The position numbers were made by a program, and so were the translations under genes. From Bacteroidota bacterium (lineage in GTDB: Bacteria; Bacteroidota; Bacteroidia; Chitinophagales; Chitinophagaceae), in NCBI GenBank assembly GCA_005883855.1, contig VBAU01000138.1, positions 1 to 8,108 of the forward strand: a stretch of 8,108 nucleotides of DNA, in the 5' to 3' direction. Below are positions 1-5,859 of the stretch, piece after piece; the first letter of the stretch is position 1; each line of letters starts with the position of its first letter. The notes beneath the pieces are model-generated. The model ran no database searches, was not told the origin of the DNA, and saw nothing but the letters and a program-made list of their open reading frames with translations.

Positions 1-424
1 TACAGGCAACGTGAGTTATGATCCGGAGAATCACCAGTTGATGGTTAAGATCAGGCAACAAAAGGTGGACAAGATCGCCGATTATATCCCTGAACAAAAA
101 CTTGATAACGGACCGGCGAAGGGAAAAGTGCTGGTCCTCGGATGGGGCTCAACATACGGCGCCATAAAAACAGCCGTTCAGGACTTGTTGAATGAAGGTC
201 ATTCGGTGGCACACACACATCTAAGATATGTCCGGCCATTCCCCAAAAACCTCGGAGACATTCTCAAGAGTTATGAAAAAGTGCTGATCCCTGAGATCAA
301 CGATGGACAACTAATTAAGATCATTCGCGACGTGTACTTTGTGGATGCTATCGGCTACAACAAGATCATGGGAATTCCTATTACAAAGACAGAACTGGTT
401 GAAGAGATCAGGAAGTATTTGTAA
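1..424 (+). CDS. korA: 2-oxoglutarate (2-oxoacid):ferredoxin oxidoreductase, alpha subunit, C-terminal part (5'-truncated)
   Basis: Partial gene whose reading frame is open to the left edge. The first whole codon is at base 2 and reads T-G-N-V-S-Y-D-P-E-N-H. The GTG at 11 is therefore an internal valine, not a start. About 140 residues are visible. The 'TGNVSYDPENH' segment, the 'VLVLGWGSTYGA' strand-loop, 'LRYVRPFP', the 'EINDGQL' motif and the 'YNKIMGIPIT' tail match the C-terminal transketolase-C-like region of KorA/PorA-type subunits. The enzyme is cytoplasmic and interconverts 2-oxoglutarate and succinyl-CoA using ferredoxin, with thiamine diphosphate and Fe-S cofactors contributed by the complex. 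The beta subunit KorB often follows alpha directly, but here the next gene is convergent and unrelated. Substrate (2-oxoglutarate or another 2-oxoacid) cannot be settled from this fragment. The family call is firm; the korA symbol is less so. Confidence 0.88.
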   Translation, partial: TGNVSYDPENHQLMVKIRQQKVDKIADYIPEQKLDNGPAKGKVLVLGWGSTYGAIKTAVQDLLNEGHSVAHTHLRYVRPFPKNLGDILKSYEKVLIPEINDGQLIKIIRDVYFVDAIGYNKIMGIPITKTELVEEIRKYL

Positions 425-528
425 TCTGCAGACGAACTGAATCTATTTCGACATTCTGTTGCGATCACCGCAAGGATTCTCATATAAGGCCTCATAGCAG
501 GGAAGCTTCTAAGGTACTTACCCAGACA
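425..528. other. convergent intergenic region, no clear terminator
   Basis: These 104 bp separate the 3' ends of the oxidoreductase gene (+) and the CDF transporter gene (-), so transcripts from both sides should end here. The best hairpin seen is TTGCG-ATCAC-CGCAA at 459-473, a 5-bp stem with a 5-nt loop. It lacks a T-run on either side, so it is not a convincing intrinsic terminator. Short palindromes TCTGCAGA (425-432) and GAAGCTTC (502-509) also occur and look incidental. No open reading frame, RNA gene or repeat is apparent. Confidence 0.5.
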
Positions 529-1413
529 TCAAGTTACAATCTTTTCCAACTCAATAGTGCTATGATGAATGTCGTGGTGACGTAACTCATGCTTTATGTT
601 TTCTACCACTTTCAATTTTTCATCAAAATTTAGTTTTTCGTCAATGGCCACGTGAGCTGTCAATGCATTTTCCGTGGTGCTGAGCGGCCAGACATGTACA
701 TGACCCACCTGCTGCACATGCTCGACTTGCAGAATGATTTTCTTCACCTTCTCCAATTCAAGCCCGGACGGCACCGCGTCTATCGTCATTTTGAAACTGT
801 CGCGTAACAAACTCCATGTGCTGATTAATATTACAACCATTATCACAAGTCCAACGGAAGGATCGAGCCAGTACCAACCTGTGTAACTCATTACAATTCC
901 TGCTGCGACCACTCCCAATGACACCAGTGCGTCGCCGAGCAAATGAAGGTAAGCGGCCTTTGCGTTCAAATCTTTTTCCTTGTGCCTGTAAAACAAGTAT
1001 GCAGATATGCTATTAATCAGAATGCCCACTCCCGCGATCCATGCAATAATTCCGCCCTGGACCGGTTGCGGCTTAAACAGTCGTGATATCGATTCAAACC
1101 CCAGGATTCCGATGGCAATAAGCAAGATGACTGCATTCGTCAACGCTGCAAGTACCGTTGTCTTCTTAAAGCCATATGTAAATTGGGAGGTTGATTTTTT
1201 TCTTGCGATGCCGAATGCGATCAGGGAGAGCAAAAGGCTCGCCACATCGCTTGCATTATGACCTGCATCGGTAAGCAAAGCTATAGAATTATAAATGAGA
1301 CCCGTAATGACTTCGGCTATAAGGAAGGCTAAGTTTAGAAGGATGCCAATAACAAATTTACTATTGATGCCGTCCGGCCTTGAATTGTGTGAGTGAGTAT
1401 GATGCTCATGCAT
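529..1413 (-). CDS. CDF-family cation efflux transporter (CzcD/ZitB-like)
   Basis: An inner-membrane protein of 294 residues, a normal length for cation diffusion facilitators, which export Zn2+ and sometimes Co2+, Cd2+ or other divalent metals in exchange for protons. Six membrane helices can be drawn at about 20-41, 44-69, 87-106, 121-142, 153-176 and 185-203. The transport site is visible: 'DAGHNASD' in helix 2 (H52, D56, with D49 nearby) and 'HLLGD' in helix 5 (H157, D161). The His/Asp pairing is typical of zinc-transporting CzcD/ZitB-type members. A cytoplasmic ferredoxin-like domain follows (about 210-294), containing the 'GHVHVWPL' strand (H237, H239, W241). The N-terminus is short and His-rich (five His in the first nine residues), a likely metal-capture segment. 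The ATG at 1413 is the first in-frame start and retains this tail. The gene is last in the minus-strand series, 41 bp after the cyclase gene. Metal specificity is inferred, not shown. Confidence 0.93.
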   Translation of the reverse strand: MHEHHTHSHNSRPDGINSKFVIGILLNLAFLIAEVITGLIYNSIALLTDAGHNASDVASLLLSLIAFGIARKKSTSQFTYGFKKTTVLAALTNAVILLIAIGILGFESISRLFKPQPVQGGIIAWIAGVGILINSISAYLFYRHKEKDLNAKAAYLHLLGDALVSLGVVAAGIVMSYTGWYWLDPSVGLVIMVVILISTWSLLRDSFKMTIDAVPSGLELEKVKKIILQVEHVQQVGHVHVWPLSTTENALTAHVAIDEKLNFDEKLKVVENIKHELRHHDIHHSTIELEKIVT

Positions 1414-1421
1414 ACAGACCG

Positions 1422-1429
1422 CAAAATTA
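1422..1429 (-). promoter_or_regulatory. possible Bacteroidota -7 promoter element (TAATTTTG) before the CDF gene
   Basis: Read on the minus strand, the 41-bp gap before the CDF gene contains TAATTTTG, an exact match to the Bacteroidota -7 consensus TAnnTTTG. No good -33 TTTG/TTG lies at the usual distance; the nearest is TTTC 17 bp upstream. The element ends only 8 nt before the ATG, so transcription from it would give a leaderless or nearly leaderless mRNA. An 8-mer with two free positions arises often by chance in AT-rich DNA, so this is a weak call. Confidence 0.27.
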
Positions 1430-1454
1430 GTTCTGTTTGGTTGTTAGAAAGGCA

Positions 1455-2558
1455 CTAGATTTTTAGAGCAAACAATTCAAGGCTGCTGTTCTTTCCTTTC
1501 AACTCAATCGGCCCGAGAGATTCGGCCTGCCAGTTTTTTAAAGAAATCAGGTCGAGGAAATCTTTGGATACAATAAATTTTTGGTTGAGTTCATTACATG
1601 CCGTGCGAATCCGGGCGGTTGTGTTCATCGTGTCGCCACTCATCACGATGTCTTTCTTGATGATGCCGATCTCACCAATGGTTACTTCGCCCGCATGAAT
1701 GCCTGCCTTAAACTCGGGTGTGACGCCATAATTATTTGTAAAAACGTTTAGATTTTTGTTCAGTGATTTTCTTGCCTCGATGAGGGCATAAACGCATTTC
1801 CTCGCGTTCCTTCTTGAATAGGGCCATGAAACCACGATTTCATCACCTACATATTGATAGATGCGACCGCCGTATTCCATAAGACCAGTGGAGATATAAT
1901 AAATAAAATCCCGGATGAATTTAAAATATTCTTTATGACCTAGTCTCTCAGCAATAGCGGTCGAATCTTTTAAATCGATGAACATGATGATCCTTTTTTC
2001 ATCCTTTGGCTGTACATACTTGCCAAGCATTATGTCGACAAAAACTCCCGGTGAATATTTCTCATTGATCTCGATGATAAGTTGTGTAAGAACAAAAAGA
2101 ATGATCCATTCCGGAATTTTTTGAATGAGCCACGGTGTTTCGAATGTATTGCGATAGAAACTTGTCAGGGCATATGACGCGGCGTGCTTTGCAATGAGCG
2201 TTGAATACGAAAAGTGTATAAAGAAATTAATGATAAGCGCGGCAACAATGAGGATAAGTGATTTTAAAAATATGTTCAGCCATAATGAGCTCCTTCTAAA
2301 AAAATTCTTCATAAAAAATATCAGGAAGTAGGCCATTACCATACTCAGGAAGAAAACGTTGGCCTCGCGCAAAAGAATGGTTTGGGTTGTATGTTTTTGA
2401 AATAGGGCATATTTGGAAGGAAGAGGTTGCTCGGTGAGCCGGAAGATATAGAAGAGTGAATCGATCGCCGTCCAGGAAATGGCTACAATCAGAATCATCC
2501 TGAGCTTATATCTTTTGATTACAGAAAATCCTCTTGATATGGGTGGAACGGGTCTCAT
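1455..2558 (-). CDS. membrane-anchored class III nucleotide (adenylate/guanylate-type) cyclase
   Basis: A 367-residue protein. The N-terminal half is a membrane region with likely helices at about 19-39, 67-83, 94-115 and 149-164. It has no recognisable sensor domain. A linker (169-188) leads into a class III cyclase catalytic domain (about 188-367). Both metal-binding aspartates are present, in 'MFIDLKDST' (D195) and 'YQYVGDE' (D239). Their 44-residue spacing equals that of mammalian adenylyl cyclase. The transition-state pair is in 'NTTAR' (N312, R316). The base-selecting positions are unusual: Q235 stands where adenylate cyclases have Lys and guanylate cyclases Glu, and the second position ('DIVMSGD') is Val305, or Asp303 if two residues are inserted. 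The product (cAMP, cGMP, a pyrimidine cNMP or other) is therefore unclear. The overall pattern matches a cyclase-domain family common in Bacteroidota. The start codon overlaps the ppk1 stop as ATGA, with a weak AGG (2567-2569, minus strand) about 8 nt upstream, suggesting translational coupling. Confidence 0.9.
   Translation of the reverse strand: MRPVPPISRGFSVIKRYKLRMILIVAISWTAIDSLFYIFRLTEQPLPSKYALFQKHTTQTILLREANVFFLSMVMAYFLIFFMKNFFRRSSLWLNIFLKSLILIVAALIINFFIHFSYSTLIAKHAASYALTSFYRNTFETPWLIQKIPEWIILFVLTQLIIEINEKYSPGVFVDIMLGKYVQPKDEKRIIMFIDLKDSTAIAERLGHKEYFKFIRDFIYYISTGLMEYGGRIYQYVGDEIVVSWPYSRRNARKCVYALIEARKSLNKNLNVFTNNYGVTPEFKAGIHAGEVTIGEIGIIKKDIVMSGDTMNTTARIRTACNELNQKFIVSKDFLDLISLKNWQAESLGPIELKGKNSSLELFALKI
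2555..2558 (-). promoter_or_regulatory. ATGA stop/start overlap coupling ppk1 to the cyclase gene
   Basis: On the minus strand the ppk1 stop TGA (2557-2555) and the cyclase start ATG (2558-2556) share four bases as ATGA. Such overlaps usually reflect termination-reinitiation, so cyclase synthesis probably depends on ppk1 translation. This arrangement supports the chosen cyclase start over the later in-frame Met at residue 21, which would cut into the first membrane helix. Confidence 0.7.
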
Positions 2559-4591
2559 GCTTTTTGCCTAATGTAATTGTAGATTGCCGTTTGGGCATTC
2601 ACGATCTCTCCGTTTATGGCGGGCAATTGTCGTTCCATTATATCGCTTATCATGACTGCTTTGTCATTATCATTCCATTGCAATTCAAAATAGTCAAGTA
2701 ATTCTTTTTTGCAATCGGCATTCAGTACAGGCACGCAAACTTCAATTCGGCGGTGAAGGTTTCTGTTCATCCAATCGGCCGATCCAATGATTACCCGGCA
2801 GTTGTCATTAGGCCCAAAAATAAAAATGCGTGAATGTTCCAGGTAACGATCCACAATTCTTTTTGCCACAATGTTCTCACTTAAACCCACCTGGGATGGT
2901 ATCAAACAGCAAACGCTTCTTATAATCAATTTTATTTTTACACCGGCTTGACTCGCTTTGTAAAGTGCGGTGATCATTTCCGGCTCTTCCAGGTTATTCA
3001 GCTTGATCCTGATGACGCCCTCCCTTCCGTGTTTTACCTCGTTAACCTGACTTTGTATGAGCTCATTAAACCGATCGACCATGTTGAATTGAGATACCAG
3101 CAGGTTTTCAAATTTTAATTCACCATGATGTCGCGGTAATCTTCTTTGCTGCAAGAACTCAAAAAGGTCGAGTAATTCTTTGGCTATGTCTTGATTTGCT
3201 GTAAGCAAAACATGATCGGTATAAAACCGTGCAGTAGTCTCATTAAAGTTGCCGGTACTCAGTACGGAGTAATTAATGATTCTATTCTTTTCCCTTTTGC
3301 GGATCAGTGCAATCTTAGAATGTACCTTAATCCCGGGGATGCTATAAATAATTTTCACTCCAGCATCCTTCATTCGCCGGCTCCATTGGATATTATTTGC
3401 TTCGTCAAACCTCGCCTTTAACTCCAGGAAAACAGTTACTTTCTTGTCATTTCTTGCCGCACTGATCAATGCGTTGGCAATATGAGATTCTGACGCCACG
3501 CGGTACAGGGCAATATACATTTCCGTCACATCCGGGTCGATAACGGCCTGGTTGAAAAATGAAAGGATGGGATTGTAAGATTGGTATGGCAAGTGGATCA
3601 AAATATCTTTCGCACTTATAAGGCTAAAAATGCCAGCACTCGCGGAGAAATTCTTTCTCACCGGCTCTAACCTGTCATAAGATAGGCTCTTCCCGAATGT
3701 TGGGAGCGTTACCAGGTCCTTTAGATTATGATAACGGCCACCGGCAAATATTTCATCCAGCTTTAGATCAAGAACCGAAGTCAGGAACAGCTGGATATAT
3801 TGAGGCATTCCTGTTTCAAACAAGAACCTGGTAGGAGGGCCAAAGTTTCGCTTACTCAACTGTTTTTCTATCTTGTTTAGGGTGTCAATGTTATATTCCT
3901 CTTCAAGATTTAATTCAGCGTCGCGGTTTATTTTAAAGCTGTAGATACTTAGTATCTCAAAGCCTGGAAAAATCATTGCCATGTTCTCCCTTATGATGTC
4001 GTCAATAAAGATTACATGATGGTGGTTGTCCAAAAAAGACAGAGTGAAGAAACGCGGCAGTTTATCAGACGGAATGTTAACGATAGCGTGCCGTATTAAT
4101 TCATCTCCCGGTTTTTTTAAGGAAACGCTGAAATATAGTTGATTGTTCTCCGGGTGAAATTTGTTTTTCCCGTCAAGTAAAATCGGTTGGATAAATGATA
4201 GCACCTGTGCTAAGAAAATCTCTGCTATTTCATCTCTATGTTCTGGTTTGATCGGTTCACCGTAGTAAACATAAATGCCGTTGTCTTTAAGCGAAGGCAA
4301 AATTTGCTGTAACAGGATTTGACCGAATTCCTCGAACTGTCGTGCTACCTCATTTTGGATTTTTTCAAGGATCTCCTCTCCAGATTCATTAGAGATCTTT
4401 TTTTGCATTTTATTTTTTAGCACTGAAAAAGCAATCACGGCAGGATAACGTACGCGGAAAAACTCATCCAGATTGGAAGAAAAGATCGACAAAAATTTCA
4501 ATCGCTCGAACAAGGGAACTGACGGGGAGGTCGCTTCCTGCAACACCCTGTAATTAAAACCGAGCCAGCTGAGTTCCCTGTTGTAGAACAT
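2555..4591 (-). CDS. ppk1: polyphosphate kinase 1 (PPK1)
   Basis: Makes inorganic polyphosphate from the gamma-phosphate of ATP, reversibly, through a phosphohistidine intermediate. The 678 residues match the usual PPK1 length of about 690. The N-terminal signature 'YNRELSWLGFN' is followed by 'SNLDEFFRVR', whose N40 corresponds to the ATP-contacting Asn of the E. coli enzyme. The two phospholipase-D-like C-terminal domains hold the phosphate and Mg-binding arginines in 'ALYRVA' (R364) and 'ELKARFDEANN' (R394). They also hold the phosphorylated His in 'KVHSK' (H424), 'STGNFNETTARFYTDH', and the second catalytic His in 'LEHSRIFIF' (H586). All key residues are intact. A small deviation is 'IRSVCCL', where many homologues have Gly for the Ser. 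GTG at 4594 is directly followed by ATG at 4591; I chose the ATG, which differs by one residue. The leader is AT-rich with no clear Shine-Dalgarno. The gene lies 16 bp after the HD/PycTM gene and overlaps the cyclase gene, so it is probably co-transcribed with both. Confidence 0.97.
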   Translation of the reverse strand: MFYNRELSWLGFNYRVLQEATSPSVPLFERLKFLSIFSSNLDEFFRVRYPAVIAFSVLKNKMQKKISNESGEEILEKIQNEVARQFEEFGQILLQQILPSLKDNGIYVYYGEPIKPEHRDEIAEIFLAQVLSFIQPILLDGKNKFHPENNQLYFSVSLKKPGDELIRHAIVNIPSDKLPRFFTLSFLDNHHHVIFIDDIIRENMAMIFPGFEILSIYSFKINRDAELNLEEEYNIDTLNKIEKQLSKRNFGPPTRFLFETGMPQYIQLFLTSVLDLKLDEIFAGGRYHNLKDLVTLPTFGKSLSYDRLEPVRKNFSASAGIFSLISAKDILIHLPYQSYNPILSFFNQAVIDPDVTEMYIALYRVASESHIANALISAARNDKKVTVFLELKARFDEANNIQWSRRMKDAGVKIIYSIPGIKVHSKIALIRKREKNRIINYSVLSTGNFNETTARFYTDHVLLTANQDIAKELLDLFEFLQQRRLPRHHGELKFENLLVSQFNMVDRFNELIQSQVNEVKHGREGVIRIKLNNLEEPEMITALYKASQAGVKIKLIIRSVCCLIPSQVGLSENIVAKRIVDRYLEHSRIFIFGPNDNCRVIIGSADWMNRNLHRRIEVCVPVLNADCKKELLDYFELQWNDNDKAVMISDIMERQLPAINGEIVNAQTAIYNYIRQKA

Positions 4592-4607
4592 CACTTTTCA
4601 TTTTTTA

Positions 4608-5849
4608 TTACAATGGTGGCGTTGTTGGATTTGTAATTACGGTTGTGTTGTGAGGCGCTTGAGTGAAAACGGCTATGGTGAATGCTATTACGGAAATCAC
4701 AATGCCGGTCATGAAGATGTTGTATGCTATGCGCAATAGTTTGTATTTCTTCCCGAGCACCACTCCCAGGTAGTACACGTCTTTGATCAGGGATCCATAT
4801 AAGTATTCAGGATCGCGCATCATGATACTCATTCCCCATTTGTAATCTTCCAGGGTGGCCTTGTAAAAATTTCCAAAGAACAACAGGTTCACTTTTTTGT
4901 TCGTAATGTCTTCCTTCGCAAATTTTCCACCCGTCACCGTAGGTCGGGTAGCCAATATGGAAAGAACGATCGTAATGACAGATGATAAAAGAAAAATGAT
5001 AGTAGGTATCACAAGAAAGGGATCAGTCTCAAATTTTCGAAATAAAAGAGACACGCTGACGGAAATAATAATTGCGTTGACGGAGATGAGTATATTGGCT
5101 TTTCGGTCCGCCATTTCGCTTAATCGTAAATGATTGCCCGAAGCCAGACGAAGCATCGTTTGAATTCCCTTTGAGATCAGGCTGCTTGTTTGTTTATCTG
5201 CCTTGACATCCGTTTTTGTTTGGGCGCCGAAGAGCTGGTTTTCATCCGCCTGTACTGTAGTTTCAGCGATCTTTTGCCTGAGCCTTTCAATATTTTGTTT
5301 TTTGCCTTCATTCAATAATTCGATACAGTAAGAAGTGTAGTATTGATGATGTTCAAGGAACTCAAGTGTCTGTATATCCCACTCGGTTTTAGATATAGCT
5401 TTTTCCATCATCGCTTCTTTTCTGACCAGCTTGTTCGTCTTTTTGAAATCTTTCGTACCGAGATGGTAAGTGTCGGCATCACAAATTATCTGTTGCAATA
5501 AAGTAGTTGGAGCTACCGAGCGTTTTGTCGCAAGTATACATCCTTCAATGAGTGCTATCAATTCCGGATCGGGGTAATGGCTCTCCATAAACAATTTCAT
5601 CAACTCGACGCCTTTCTGTTCGTGAACCTCTGGCGCAACGAAAAGGTGCCCGGTATCGTGAAACCATGCAGCGGTATACAACGCCATCATTTCTTTCTCG
5701 GTAAGCTTGTAATGCGCGGCAATCTCTTCGGTCCTTTTGACGATTTTCCTGGTATGGTCCAGGGCATGAAAAATCAGTTTAGCCTTTGTATTAGCCTCAA
5801 ACATTTTGGTGACATGATCTTCAACCTCCTTGTAAATGTTATTAATCAT
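4608..5849 (-). CDS. HD-domain phosphohydrolase fused to a PycTM (DUF5706, Pycsar-effector-type) membrane module
   Basis: A 413-residue two-part protein. Residues about 5-195 form an HD-superfamily metal phosphohydrolase domain: 'FHALDHT' (H28, H32), 'AAWFHDTGH' (H64-D65), 'HEQKG' (H76) and 'IICDADTYHLG' (D124). The set of ligands expected for metal-dependent phosphohydrolysis is intact, but the substrate is unknown. A polar linker (about 196-225) leads to a C-terminal module that I recognise as the Pycsar effector transmembrane domain. It has 'LSEMADRKANILISVNAII' entering helix 1 (about 251-270), helix 2 (about 278-300), a conserved 'FFGNFYK' loop (324-330), 'DVYYLGVVLGKKYKLLR', and helix 3 (about 372-396). 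In anti-phage Pycsar systems a related module damages the membrane when a cyclase makes cCMP or cUMP. Many Bacteroidota carry this HD fusion on the chromosome, so a non-defence role is quite possible. It starts 10 bp after the outer-membrane protein gene. ATG at 5849 has no Shine-Dalgarno-like site. Confidence 0.87.
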   Translation of the reverse strand: MINNIYKEVEDHVTKMFEANTKAKLIFHALDHTRKIVKRTEEIAAHYKLTEKEMMALYTAAWFHDTGHLFVAPEVHEQKGVELMKLFMESHYPDPELIALIEGCILATKRSVAPTTLLQQIICDADTYHLGTKDFKKTNKLVRKEAMMEKAISKTEWDIQTLEFLEHHQYYTSYCIELLNEGKKQNIERLRQKIAETTVQADENQLFGAQTKTDVKADKQTSSLISKGIQTMLRLASGNHLRLSEMADRKANILISVNAIIISVSVSLLFRKFETDPFLVIPTIIFLLSSVITIVLSILATRPTVTGGKFAKEDITNKKVNLLFFGNFYKATLEDYKWGMSIMMRDPEYLYGSLIKDVYYLGVVLGKKYKLLRIAYNIFMTGIVISVIAFTIAVFTQAPHNTTVITNPTTPPL

Positions 5850-5859
5850 ATTTTCAGAT

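Noticed and set aside
11..424. GTG at 11 as the start of a short 137-residue protein
   Set aside because: The frame continues upstream to the window edge and the upstream residues match the family sequence, so this is an internal codon of a truncated gene.
459..473. Hairpin TTGCG-ATCAC-CGCAA as an intrinsic terminator
   Set aside because: The stem is only 5 bp and no T-run follows on either strand.
1455..5849. Calling this a canonical Pycsar anti-phage defence island
   Set aside because: The cyclase and PycTM genes are not adjacent, the cyclase has a four-helix membrane anchor and resembles a common Bacteroidota family, PPK1 is a housekeeping enzyme, and no mobile-element or other defence genes are present. 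It is kept only as a hypothesis.
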